The notes below the pieces were generated by a model. It was not told the DNA's origin and searched no databases. It saw nothing but the letters and a program-made list of their open reading frames with translations. The position numbers and the translations under genes are program-made. Of a DNA stretch of 64,000 nucleotides, positions 14,750-26,426 are shown piece by piece; position 1 is the first letter of the stretch; each line of letters starts with the position of its first letter. The stretch is from Chrysemys picta bellii (Eukaryota; Chordata; Testudines; Emydidae). The stretch lies in contig NC_088792.1 in NCBI RefSeq assembly GCF_011386835.1, positions 224,343,894 to 224,407,893 of the forward strand, in the 5' to 3' direction.

Positions 14750-16676
14750 TATGGAATGCCCATTCTTAAAGTTACCCAAGTTTCTATTTAACAGGGTACA
14801 AGATAGAATAACCAGGACAGTTTGCAGTTCTCCAGTAATTTCTTTTTGCCATATACCTATCTGCTCAGTACATGTAAGTAAGCAGTATTTTAAAAATAAG
14901 GCTTTAGTATATGAGAGATGAATAATAGATTAGTATGCCACCAGCAATACCTGGATACTGCATTTTTCAGTCTGGATGTTTGTCTCATCACCATGTTGCT
15001 GAGACAATTATCAGAGGATTTTGTATCACGTTTCTTATTTTCATATTATAACCCTAATAAACATGCCACAAACATTTTTTCTGATCAGCAATTTTAGGGA
15101 TACCAATACTCAATATTTATGTATTTTATGGTATTCCTAGAGCTTTCAAACAGGACTTTTTTTCTGGAGTCTTCAGTTCTGACTCATTTAAAAATGAGTC
15201 TCCCCTCTTCCCAGACAAAAGCAAAAGAAAAAAAATACACAAATCTAGTCTTACAAAAATCCCATTACTCCTTATTTTAGTCTGTCCACTTTTTCCTAGT
15301 AAACCCACATGTTTTCTTTTATAAAAAAAATTAAAAAGGGAGGTAAGGAATACTCATGTTCCACTATAACCTTTCACTAGTTGTGACTGTTCTAAGGCTC
15401 TCCTCAGAGACCACCCAGAGTGTACTTCATTTCTTCATTGACCTCCTTTCTGAAAACTTCCAGCAGGCATATTTCCTGTTCAAAAGAGGAGTCCCTTGTG
15501 TGCTCACATGAAGAACTGCTTTAAATATATTCCCGTTAAAAGATTCCGACTATGAGAAGAATTCTCTAGTTTTGTTTTTAAAGGCAAATATGCATACTAG
15601 ACCATGTAAGGATACAAAGCTTGAGTCACCTTTTCAGATAGAAGTAGAACTTTGAGTTACTATAAATAAATAAGAGAAGGACTTTAAGAGTTACAGTTTC
15701 ACCAACTGTCACTGGTCAGGGCAACTGCATCCCTCCACCCCTCCATCCCTCAGGTTTTCAGACCCTCAGCTGTCACCTCTCTTGGTGAGAGATCCCCCAC
15801 CCCATCTCTCCCTATCCTGATCAGGATTTACGGGGCTGCACAGTACCCTGCCTACACTGCTACTCCCATCCAGCCAGTCTTCCTTAACTGGCCAGCCTCT
15901 GCATTTTACTGTCCTCCCAGAGGCTATAAATGACATAATTGCCCAGTTATAAGCTGCCACACAATTCTTTCTAAGCAAGCACATCTATTCTAAAGGTGAA
16001 AGCTTTAGAGAGAAAACATTTAAAGCAATAAAAACCTACACACATACTAATAAGCTTACTAGAGATCACCCTCCCCAACCCAGAGGTCCAGAAGGGGCTC
16101 TGGTAGGCGTCAGTTCTTCAACCCCCACCAAGGGTTTTTCTGCAGTTACGAATTCATAACAGCTTTATCTCAGAAAAAACACGCCCTGAATAGGTTAGTT
16201 TTTCCTTTATATGGCTTAGGGCTTTGATTTTCAGATTCTGGGAACGAGGAATCAGCAGACAATCATCCCCTCTTCAGGGCATAGCTGCAAAAGTCTGGGG
16301 TTTTTTGCATAACTGGAAGTGGGAATCTGCATTCACCTCTACTAGAGATGCCACAAGTCAAGCATCTCTTGACCCTGTTTATCCCCAAAGTCCATTCTTG
16401 TCTGGCCCTTCCTGATCAATACAGTCCTCCAAAGTTCATAACACTTCCCAGGGCTCACACTAATACGTAAACTTTGCATTTACTACAATGGACTCCAAAG
16501 ATACTTAATTCAATAAGGTTTTTCAAGGATATTGCAGGAAATTGCCATATCTGTCACACTAATGTCTTCTATTAATTGGATGGGCTACTTCGAGCGGTAT
16601 CTGAAATTCAGGTATGGGACACCACACTCTTGCGATCCACATAAGTATAGCTTTCTAATTATTTCTGGTTGTTCTG
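14750..16676. other. Intergenic DNA; no gene seen, possible unclassified repeat
   Basis: I see no coding signal. The part from about 15690 to 16440 (C-rich, with phrases such as GGTCCAGAAGGGGCTCTGG) reads like a dispersed repeat or LTR-like remnant, but I could not define ends or a family. Confidence 0.4.
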
Positions 16677-16680
16677 ATTA

Positions 16681-19228
16681 CACTGCTCTACAGCCAAAAT
16701 GCTTCTGAAATAAATGTAGTCAAACTTTACTAATTCTGGGTCACTGAGAATGAAAATGATGCTTAAAATTGTTGATTGGCTCTAGTTTTCAAGATATGCT
16801 GTTGGGTCAGTATATACAACCCTTGACTTGGGAATGGCAGAGGATAAGTGAGTTATAAAGGGGAGGGATCTCAATTTAAACCAGAAATGACTAAAATACG
16901 TCTTTGACTGGATCTATGACTAAATCTATGACTGGGTTTGGACAGTACTTGCTTTTTAGGCAAAACAATGAATGATGCAATCTGAAGCTGGTATTGCTTC
17001 ATACATGATATGAATTACATCATGTTATTCCTAGAAGTCATGGATGATGCAATCATAATGAAGCTTACATCACTCTGCTGAACAAATGGCCCTATATCAG
17101 CTCTAGAAATCATACAGTGTCGTGCTCTCTTATTTGTCAGTGTTTGATTTTGCAAAGGGACACATTTCTGTTTAGCCAAAGTGAGCAGAGATGCCTCGTA
17201 CTTGTGTGAAGAGTGCAGATAACTTCTGCTATGTTTGTGGTGAAGTGACTTTTGCATCACAAAAGCGCAGTATAACCACTATGGTTAAGAAAGCCTATCA
17301 CCTTTATTTTGGCTGCAAAATTGGAGATCAGGACAAGAGGTGGGCCCCACACATATGCTGCAACACTTGTGCAACAATTCTTGGCCAGTGGTTGAACAGG
17401 AAAAGGAAATCTATGCCTTTTGCAGTGCCAATGATTTGGAGAGAGCCAACAGATCATACCAGCAATTGTTACTTCTGCATGGTGCCTCCAGTTGGGAAAG
17501 GTGTGTCAAAGAAGAAAAAGTGGACTGTGCATTATCCAAACATTCCATCAGCTATACACCCAGTACCCCACGGAGAAGGACTGCCGGTTCCTGATGCACC
17601 AGAATCATTCTCACTTGAGTCAGACGAGGAAGAGGAAGAGGATGAAACTTCTGGTCCTGAACCATCAATGTCACAGGACCCACATTTTCTCCCATCATCC
17701 TCCTCTGAACCACACCTCATAACACAAGGTGAACTGAATGACCTTGTCAGGGATTTGGAACTACCCAAGAGTAAGGTAGAGCTGTTGGGCTCCAGACTAC
17801 AGCAGTGGAATCTCCTGGCAGGTGATGTTAGGATTTCCATATTCCATGACCGTCAAAAGGATCTTGTCCCATTCTTCTTCATGGAAGGTGATCTTGTAGC
17901 CTGCAACAACATCGATGGTGTGATGGCAGCCCTCAACATCGTTCACGATCCAGATGAGTGGAGACTGTTCATTGATTCATCGAAGACGAGTCTTAAAGCT
18001 GTTTTACTGCATAATGGCAATGTTTTGCCATCAATTCCAGTTGGTCATGCAGTCCATATGAAGGAAACCTATGACAACATGAAACAACATTTGAGGTGCA
18101 TAAACTATGACCAACATCAGTGGCAGCTTTGTGGCGATTTGAAGGTTGTTGCTCTCTTGCTTGGTCTGCAGACTGGATACATAAAGTACTGCTGTTTTCT
18201 GTGCGAATGGGATAGTCGTGCAAGAGATTCCCACTACATCAAGAAAGATTGGCCACTCCGACAGTCATTGGAGCCTGGGAGGAAAAGTATTCAGCATCCA
18301 CCACTTGTTGAATCAAGGAAGATTTTGTTACCACCCTTACACATCAAGCTGGGTCTGATGAAGAACTTTGTCAAGGCCATTGACAAAACACAAGCAGCTT
18401 TCAAGTACCTCCGTGGAAAATTTCCAAGGTTAAGTGAAGCTAAGATAAAGGAAAGTGTCTTTGTTGGTCCTCAGATTCGTGAACTTCGAGACGATGCATT
18501 TGACCATGCACTGCGTGGCAAGGAAAAGACGGCATGGAAAGCCTTCCAGTTAGTGGCAATACATTTTCTCGGAAACAACAAGGCAGACAACTACAGGTTG
18601 TTGGTGGAAAACCTCCTCAAGGCATACAAAAGCCTTGGTTGCAACATGTCACTAAAGATACAGTTTTTGCACTCTCATCTAGATTTTTTTTCCACCGAGC
18701 TGCGGAGCAGTGAGTGACGAGCACGGCAAGCGATTTCACCAGGACATTGCAACAATGGAGAAACGCTATCAGGGCAAATGGAGCCCATCAATGCTTGCAG
18801 ACTATTGCTGGACAGTGACAAGAGATGCTCCATTTAATGAATACAAGAGACAAGCCAAGAAGCGCTGAGTAGACACGGAATAGGACCAAACTATGTACAT
18901 AATAGTTTTTTGCCTTTTCTTTCATAATCAATTTTATTTATATAACACTTTTGCTGATTTTTAAAGTGTTACATAAACAGGACAGGTGAAATATTATCAT
19001 GTAAAGCAACCATAAACACATGAAAAGACCTAGGTTTACAATTTATGATTAAACCTCTACTATCTACACAATATACATAGACATAAAATGTAAAAACTTA
19101 AATATCTTAGAAACAGTAGCCAATCAGTTGTTTTAATTGTCATATTTGAATTCAGCACATCAAAATACATAATAAATAGCACATTTTATCTCTGAAGCAG
19201 ACGAGGTCTCAAAAATTGTAGACCAGTG
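16681..19228 (+). mobile_element. CACTA/EnSpm-like DNA transposon, 2,548 bp, nearly intact
   Basis: The left end starts CACTGCTCTACA (16681). The right end, reverse-complemented, starts CACTGGTCTACA (19228). Inverted similarity continues about 120 bp inward, including GATTGGCT followed by an AAGATAT block on both sides (about 16772-16797 and 19101-19127). A 4-bp direct repeat ATTA flanks the element (16677-16680 and 19229-19232). CACTG/A termini are a hallmark of the CACTA superfamily, though its target duplication is usually 2-3 bp. One long gene lies inside (17191-18868). Superfamily assignment is inference from termini and gene layout; the element borders are seen directly. Confidence 0.8.
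17191..18868 (+). pseudogene. Transposase-like gene of the CACTA-like element, one frameshift
   Basis: A 508-residue frame opens at 17191 and stops at 18717. The expected protein continues in another frame to a stop at 18866-18868, for about 558 residues in all. The shift coincides with an 8-T run near 18684-18691. The amino terminus has paired cysteines (C13/C16, C57/C60, C93/C96), suggesting a zinc-binding domain. Next comes an acidic, Ser-rich linker (about 140-175). The core has WRLFIDSSKTSLKAV (D262), LCGDLKVVALLLGLQ (D316) and CCFLCEWDSR (C334, C335, C338), and after the shift SDEHGKRFHQD. These could be the acidic residues of an RNase H-like DDE fold, but that is inference. I recall similar proteins as uncharacterised, multi-copy genes in invertebrates. 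No host gene is suggested. Confidence 0.75.
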
Positions 19229-19232
19229 ATTA

Positions 19233-20868
19233 TCCATTAATATTTTGTTTCTACTACATGCATCATTATATTGCTTGTAGGTCTCACGATTAATAAGGTG
19301 CATTCTTTACATTAATTGGAAATTTGTAATTGACCACATGAAAGAGTTAAAGTGTGAGATTTGCAGAAGTGCTCAGTTTTGACCTAACTTCTCCCAGTGC
19401 CGATTATGGTAAAAAAACCTAGATCCCATATGTAGGCCCTGATCCTGCCAAGACTCACAAGAGTCTAATTTTACTACTGTAAGTAGTCTAGTTGAAGTCG
19501 GTGGTGGTAAATTTAAGGATGTTTGCACATCTTGGCAGGAGCAGGACTTCATGCATACTGCCTCACGAGCACACAAGATCAAGGAAAAATAATTTATTGT
19601 TCTTAAGCAACAGTAGATTCTTTACAAGGTAAAGTTTCTAGTTATGGTATTTATATCCAGGGGAACCCCCTGAAAATTGTATATTGCTTTAACATGACAT
19701 GAAAAAGCAGAAGCTTAGTCCATTAATTCCAGCTGATCTTGGTTACACCACCAATGCAGATGCCAATTTTCACACTTCCATGTAAATACACCACTTGGTA
19801 CATTTTCCCCAAGACAAAGTTGATTGATACATTCACAGCAACTGTTAGCTCCAGTTGTACCCGCTGCACTTCTGCCTCACAGAAGGAACACAGGCAGGTG
19901 CATCCCCTACAGTAGTGAGCTGCACAGTATCAAAGTGAAAACCACATGTGGTGCAGTTAGTCTGTAACACATGCAACTGTAACTTAATGATTGGATGCCC
20001 CCAATGGAACTATAGCACATGATGATTTTTCCTTTGTCACCATGTACTAACAAAGCCAGTTTGTTGGTTTTATCTTAGACTGCAAGCTTTTTGGGGCATG
20101 AAAGGTATTATCTATAGAAGTCATCATGTAAATCATAGCACTTTACCAATAAAATGTTTTAAACGATTTTAAAAGATTGTGTTTCTCTTAGAGGAAGAGA
20201 GAAATTTAGGTTTAAAGTGTTTGTCTAAGCTTCAGATGACAAGATCCATTAGCACAGAAGAGCATTCACAGCAGTGACTGGGGAATGGAAGAGAAAAATA
20301 TGCAGTATTAGATCTAGAATTAGGGATTCATAATGGAATACAGAGCCTTCCACCATTCTGCCCAGATTAGTAGTGACTAAAGGCTATTACTATCTGCTGG
20401 CAGTTAGATGACCTGCCTGAAGCAAGTCTGTGATCTCAGTCCAATCCCCAGTAGAAAGGAGTCCAAGGAACCCGGCTAGTTGGAAGGTTTGCATAAGGAC
20501 CCGACTCTTTCCTATGGAAATGTACCTACCCCACCCACATAACAGAAATTCCAATTTGAAAATTGTGTTTAAGAACCATTCTGGAAATATACTTCCAGTA
20601 GGAGAGTGTTGCTGGCTTGTACCACCCTATATGACCTGGACAATTTTTTTTAAATGCTGCTTGTACTTGCAGCAGTTAAACATTTTACTTTTTCAAAGTT
20701 CAGTACAAGCATTACATATTCAAACCTAAATAATATGTTTTACAACAAAAGTTTTGGCCTGTCTAAAAGTTTTAATCCTTGTTAATAGGACTGGTTTTAT
20801 TTAGTAAATTAAGAAAACCCTTTAATTTCTCACTTCATTCACTTTATTTGCAGAAATGACATAACCAG
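19233..20868. other. Intergenic DNA; no gene seen
   Basis: AT-rich without coding signal. It includes a roughly 75-bp segment (20384-20461) that recurs at 23686-23762, and at about 20080-20155 a trace of the ancient repeat with GCAAGCTTTTTGGGGCA also seen elsewhere. Confidence 0.5.
20384..20461 (+). repeat. Segment repeated at 23686-23762
   Basis: CTATTACT, GGCAGTTAGATGACCTGCC, AGCAAGTC and TGATCTCAGTCCAATCCCCA occur in the same order and orientation at 23686-23762 with only a few differences. No tRNA boxes are evident; the family is unknown to me. Confidence 0.7.
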
Positions 20869-21812
20869 GTGTGTTCTCTCAGGGACTGGTTCTTGGATGT
20901 ATACTATTTAACATTGTTATCAATGACCTGGAAGACAATAAAATTCATCACTGAAAGTTTGTTGAGGACACAAAAATTAAGGAAGTGATAAATAATGAAG
21001 AAGAGAGGCCACTGATATAGACCGATCCAGATCACTTGGTACATTGGACGCGCACAATATACATTTCAATAGGGTTAAATGTAAATATATACATCTAGGA
21101 ACAAAGACTGTAGGCCATACTCACAGGATGGGAAACTTTATCCTTGGAAGAAGTGACTTTGAAAAGGATTTGGGGGTTGTGGTGGATAATCAGGCTGAAC
21201 ATGACCTCCCAGTGCAACGCTGGGGCCAAAAAGGCTAACACAATCTTGGATCCATAAACAGGAGAATCTCAAGTAACAGTAGAAAGATAATTTTACCTCT
21301 GTATTTGGCACTGGTGTGACCACTGCTGGAAGCCTTTGTTCAGCTCTGATGTCTACAATTCTCAAGGATGTTGATAAATTGGAGAGGGTTCAGAGAAGAG
21401 CCACAAAAATGACTAAAGGATTAGAAGACATGCTCCTTGAGTCTAACAAAGAGAAGGTTTTGGGGTAACAATTACAGTCTTATAAATATCTGCACGGGAA
21501 ACAAAGATTTGATAATGGACTCTTCAATCTAGCAGAGAAAGGTTTAACACAACCCAATGGCTGAAAGTTGAAGCTAGACAAATTCAGACTGGCAATAAGG
21601 TGTAAATTTTTTAACAATGAAGATAATTAACCATTGGAAGAATTTACTAAGGGTTGCGGTGGTTTAAAAATTGCCAGTGATGGAAAATCCAAGATTAGAG
21701 ATATATATATTTTTTTTTTAAAGATATGCTTTAGGAGTAATTTTGGGAAAGTTCTATGGCCTGTGTTATACAGCAGATCAGACTAGATCTGGCCTTGGAA
21801 TCTATTAGTTGT
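20869..21812 (+). mobile_element. CR1 LINE 3' fragment, decayed
   Basis: The plus strand carries CR1 RT-to-tail sequence: an 'NDLEDN' region near 20925, KDLGVVVDNQAEHD near 21160, a thumb remnant near 21310-21420 and the conserved CR1 tail GGCCTGTGTTATACAGCAG at about 21759. Frameshifts are frequent. Confidence 0.8.
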
Positions 21813-22358
21813 ATTACCTTATATTGGTTACATACTTACCGGTAGGTGAAATGCCAGCAGACAGCTGTCAGCTGAATCTCTCTGCAGTGACACATTCAAC
21901 ACCACAAACTTTTTTTTTTTTTTTTTTAAACCATTCATTTTCACTGTGGTTTAAACTGAACCACTGGAGGAAACATGCAAGGACAAGAAATTAAACTATA
22001 TTTTATTACATGTTTTGCTACCAAAATCAGCTACTGTAAGAAAGCAGTTCTCACTTTATCCCCTCCATTTTTAAACTCATCTTTTCAATTGAAGTTTTCC
22101 ATGTTTGTCTCTGAAGGTGTTTGTTGCATAAGTTTTTGAATTAAGCAGGAGGGAAAAAACAACTCTAAAGTAAATATGTAAGATTATATAATATTTCTCA
22201 CATCCCTTAGTCCCCTACTCAGGAAAATAGCTTCTTAATAAACAGCTGAACATATAAATTTCCAACTTATGTACTTCATTCTTCATGGCCCTAGCACTTG
22301 TGCAATAGAACAGTCTGTTAAGTTATGAAATATGCTGTTAGCACCACATGTACTGCAC

Positions 22359-22957
22359 CAGTGGCTCTCAGCCTTTCCATACTATTGTACCCCTTTCAAG
22401 AGTCTGATTTGTCTTGCGTACCCCCAAACTTCACCTCACTTAAAAACTACTTGCTTATAAAAATCAGACAAAAATACAAAAGTGTCACAGCACACTATTA
22501 CTGAAAAATTGCTTACTCTCTCATTTTTACCATACAATTATAAAATAAATCAACTGGAATATAAATATTGTACTTACATTTCAGTGTACCGTATACAGAG
22601 CAGTATAAACAAATCATTGTCTGTATGAAATTTTAGTTTGTACGCCTCTACCCCGATATAACGCTGTCCTCAGGAGCCAAAAAACCTTACCGCGTTATAG
22701 GTGAAACCGCATTATATTGAACTTGCTTTGATCCACTGGCGCAGCCCCGCTCCCCCCCGGAGCACTGCTTTGCCGCGTTATATCCGAATTCGTGTTATAT
22801 CGGGTTGCGTTATATCGGGGTAAAGGTGTACCGACTTCGCTAGTGCTTTTTACGTAGCCTGTTGTAAAATTAGGCAAATATCTAGATGAGTTGATGTACC
22901 CCCGGAAGACCTCTACGTACCCCGAGGGGTACAGGTATCTCTGGTTGAGAACCATTG
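22359..22957. mobile_element. hAT (Charlie-like ends) element, split by a smaller element
   Basis: The left end CAGTGGCTCTCAGCC and the reverse-complemented right end CAATGGTTCTCAACC match the CAGTGGTTCTCAACC terminus of Charlie-type hAT elements. Sequence inside the ends (GTACCCC-rich) is also inverted. The interior is interrupted by a 186-bp element at 22643-22828. I could not see a convincing 8-bp target duplication. Confidence 0.7.
22643..22828. mobile_element. Mariner/Tc-type MITE, 186 bp, nested in hAT
   Basis: The inverted ends share TTTACCCCGATATAACGC (right, reverse-complemented) and TCTACCCCGATATAACGC (left). TA dinucleotides flank it at 22641-22642 and 22829-22830. Removing it rejoins a continuous phrase of the outer element (TTAGTTTGTA|CCGACTTCGC). 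TA targeting points to the Tc1/mariner superfamily. Confidence 0.8.
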
Positions 22958-22959
22958 CA

Positions 22960-23570
22960 CAAACATGTGCAGCCATTTAACTCCTTAGCAGAACATTTGG
23001 TCCATTTTGCTCCTTGTCAGGCTGGGCTGCTTAACAACTCAGGAATGTATTTTGGGAAATTTAGGATCTGAAGTTGCTTTCCCAATCAAAATACTCCATG
23101 TCTTAGATGGAGCACTGGGTTAGGAGCCAGTAGACTTTTTATTCCCATTTCTTGCCTGAACTGACAAACTAACCAACCCCTATTTCACCATGAGGTGGGA
23201 TAACAGAAGCACAGAGGTATTGAGATGTGTCCAAGATTACATAGGATATTTGTGGCAGAAATGGCTGAAATAATTTGCCTTTTAACATATTATAAATAAA
23301 ATAGTCATTGTTCCCCCACCCTAGTCCCATTATACTTCTAGATATAATGGAAGAGTTAAAATTAAAAACCAGAACCATGATCCTGCATACATTTTTGTAC
23401 AAGCTTAACTTTAAGCATGCAAGTAGTCCAACTGAACTCTCAAATGATATGGAACTCTACAGAATAAAAACATGGTGCCTATCCCAAAGAATTGATGCCT
23501 AAACTTTGTTTGTAAACATAAAAGAGTAGCAATAGTTACAGAAGAACAAGTCAAAGTAATACAAAGTGAC
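22960..23570. other. Intergenic DNA; possible MIR trace
   Basis: No coding signal. About 23120-23280 (CACCATGAGGTGGGATAACAG, then an AGCACAGAGGTATTGAGATG block) resembles the core of an old MIR-type SINE. The family call is weak. Confidence 0.35.
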
Positions 23571-23580
23571 AAAATTCACT

Positions 23581-23829
23581 GTATTCAGTATTGTTGTAGC
23601 CCTGTCAGCCTCAGGATATTAGAGAGACAAGGTGGGTGAGGTAATATCTTTTATTGGACCAATTTCTGTTGGTAAGAGAGACAAGCTATTACTCTGTGAT
23701 GGCAGTTAGGTGACTTACCAAAAGCAAGTCAGTGATCTCAGTCCAATCCCCAATTGAAAGGAGAGCATCTCTCACCAATAGAAGTTGGTCCAATAAAAAA
23801 AAAATATTACCTTACTCACCTTGTCTCTC
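23581..23829. mobile_element. Penelope-like foldback copy with spacer
   Basis: A minus-oriented block (GGATATTAGAGAGACAAGG, then TCTTTTATTGGACCAA; about 23600-23680) is followed after a 75-bp spacer by a plus-oriented block of the same repeat (CACCAATAGAAGTTGGTCCA to TTGTCTCT; about 23769-23828). A 9-bp direct repeat AAATTCACT flanks the unit (23572-23580 and 23830-23838). The spacer is the segment also present at 20384-20461. Confidence 0.65.
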
Positions 23830-23839
23830 AAATTCACTC

Positions 23840-25545
23840 TAGACACTCTATTTCCAATTTGATCTCTTCTTCCATTCACTCTCATTCCCCTTTGTCACTG
23901 CAGTTCAAGATAACCCATGGAGTAGCCATCTTTTCCTTCTGGTCACTTGGCTGACCAAGTTAACTGCTGAAATCTGGAATATTTACAAGCTCTAAAGGGC
24001 TGATTCAAAAAGGAAAATTAGAGTTGTTTTTTTGACTGAGAAGAGTTTTCATTTTGATCCAAAACACTTCCAGAGCACTCCTGATTGGTTTGGTCACATA
24101 CACTTGGATCTCATCTTCCACGTACAATGGTTGTTGAGGCTTCAACTTGACAGCACCAGGATAAAATAAAATCTGTTTCTTAATTACATCATGACTTTCT
24201 TTCTAAAAAGTTTCAATGGAAAATTTTCTATTAATCCAGCGTTCTGCTTAGTCTTTCTATGCTAGAGCAGCTCTGCTTTGCAGATCTTTACACTAAATTG
24301 TTAGTTACTGGATCAGAAAATTTCTACAACACACACTCATATTGACCATTTTCTACAGATATGGAGATATTCATCAACATTAGGGATATATTACAGCTAA
24401 AGATACACGAGATTGTCCAATTACAGGACAAAATTGGAAACCAGTTCCATAGAGAGTCTATGAAGTGGTATTAAGATTTTGGCCCCTGTGGAATCCAGGG
24501 TGACCAAACAAGTGTATAACGTCTGTTGTAATTAAGACATCTGACTAAATTTAATTGCTGTTAGCATGCCAGAATTAAGTGAAAGGCTATTGTTATATCC
24601 CCAATTTATGGTTAATTATGTATTGATAATTTGGGGGCATGGCTTGGGAAGTAGATTATCAGAACAAAAGTGTTTTAAAGGATCTGCTATCCACTTGTAT
24701 GGATATAGCAAGATGTGGACAAAGGAGATAGAGCCCCACAGAGACAAAGGGTATTTGGTAAAGTAGGGAGGGAGTGGACAGTTTCCAAAAATGAAAAGAA
24801 TCTAACAAAACTTTTAGCTGTTTATGTTCAAACAATGCAAGTCTCAAACACAGCCCACTGAAACATGTATCCTGCCAGAGGATATCAGAGACAAAGTTGC
24901 AGTTGCATCACTTTGTGGTCATGGTACAGTTGTTCACACCAACATAGAGATGGCAATAGTGGGAAATCCCCTTAAATAATCACAAGTCAAACTGCTATAA
25001 ACCACCCCTGAAGTTTCTACAAAAGTTAGTAAAGGCCTTTTAAGTGACCACTGGCAGCCCCCTCAGGAAATGAGAAGTTGGATTGAGTCACCATATGGCC
25101 TCACCACTCTCAAATTGAGAATACCACCATTCTCCCTGTTGACCAAGCTCATAATTCCAGGGTCATCTCAGACTCCTTTCCCCATACTGTGTCTGAATCT
25201 TGTCACTCCATTCATAAGATTTCTAATATCTATCAGATCCATCTTTCTTTCTGTTCAGGCAGCCACAGCGTTTGTCCAGCCCCCTCATCATCTTGCCACA
25301 CTGACTTGGAATAAGATTTTTTTGAGAGAAAAAAGCTGCTTACAGTTTGAAAGGTTTTTGTTTTTCAAACTTGATACCTATATACCCTGGACACTTCAGT
25401 CTGTTTAGACAAGTCTTTTTTAAAAAAAAAACTAGTAAACATTTGTACAGTGCCTACTGCAAGGGAGCCCACTCCTGATACAAACTATCAGAAGCTACTG
25501 TAATACAAGTTGAGATCCATTAGTCTTATGGTGTTCTTCTGCATT
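23840..25545. other. Intergenic DNA; no gene seen
   Basis: AT-rich with scattered short frames (24566-24766, 25070-25408) that show no domain and no splice or codon pattern I can support. Confidence 0.5.
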
Positions 25546-25558
25546 CAGAACACTAGGT

Positions 25559-25658
25559 AACAGAGTCCCGTAGCACCTTTAAGACTAACAGATGTATTGG
25601 AGCAACAGGACTCTGTTGCTTTTTACAGATCCAGACTAACACGGCTACCCCTCTAATA
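25559..25658. mobile_element. Short Penelope-like foldback copy, 100 bp
   Basis: A minus-oriented piece (ACAGAGTCCCGTAGCACC to ATTGGAGCA) is joined directly to a plus-oriented piece (ACAGGACTCTGTTGC to AACACGGCTACCCCTCT). It is flanked by a 13-bp direct repeat with one difference, CAGAACACTAGGT / CAGAACACTGGGT (25546-25558 and 25659-25671), which fixes the borders. Confidence 0.75.
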
Positions 25659-25674
25659 CAGAACACTGGGTGTC

Positions 25675-26190
25675 ATGGTCTTAAAATTTGATGTCTGCAG
25701 ACCATTAGTCCCATATGTGGATAGTTTGGTGGGGATTATATTCTAAATTAGGTTTTACATTAAATGCACTCTGGTCAGCATGTTTCCAAGACAGCCAATT
25801 GACTCAATATGGTAAACCCATGTTAAAATTCATAAGACAATCCCAATTTATAAGACATAAGTTGTACAGTATTATAGGGCAAGCTACAGTGATCATGGTA
25901 CATTGTTTTTTCTTCATGCTTCTTGTTTCCTTCAAAAAGTGCTTTATGGAGGTTGTGTGTGGCAATTTACAATCTAATATTTACCTTTAGGATTTTCTAG
26001 ACTTCAGTATGCTTTTCAAAGCCCTCCTTAATAAAAAAAAAATCATTTAAAAGCTTTAGGAGTACCTTTTAAATATGTTCATTCTGTGACCAACAAACTA
26101 TAGATGTTTTCATATTGAAGAATAGAATTTCCACCTCAAAATTCAGAATTACCCCTTTCCAAGACTTCATGAGACATGATCAGTCATTTT
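25675..26190. other. Intergenic DNA; no gene seen
   Basis: No coding or repeat family recognised. A short frame (25715-25990) lacks any domain. Confidence 0.4.
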
Positions 26191-26202
26191 CTGACTTGTG
26201 AT

Positions 26203-26426
26203 CAGGGCCGGTTCCAGGGTTTGGGCCGCACCAAGCAGCCAAACAAACAAACAAACAAAAGCCGCGATCGCGATCTGCAGCGGCAATTCGGCGGGAGGGC
26301 CTTCGTTCCGAGCAGGAGTGAGGGACCATCCACCGAATTGCCACTGAACAACTGGACGTGCTGCCCCTCTCTGAAGTGGCTGCCCCAAGCACCAGCTTGG
26401 TACGCTGGTGCCCGGAGCTGGCCCTG
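26203..26426. mobile_element. hAT-type MITE (CAGGGCCGG family), 224 bp
   Basis: The ends are CAGGGCCGGTTCCAGG and, reverse-complemented, CAGGGCCAGCTCCGGG. A perfect 8-bp target duplication CTTGTGAT lies at 26195-26202 and 26427-26434. The middle has GATCGCGATC-type palindromes and an AAAC microsatellite. Its frames, read on both strands, are spurious. Confidence 0.92.

Noticed and set aside
15690..16440. Possible LTR-like remnant
   Set aside because: It reads like a dispersed repeat, but I could find no paired LTRs, primer binding site or coding region, so it is noted only as unclassified.
22359..22957. 8-bp target duplication for the Charlie-like element
   Set aside because: TACTGCAC on the left and CACAAACA on the right do not match, so I did not claim a duplication even though the ends are clear.
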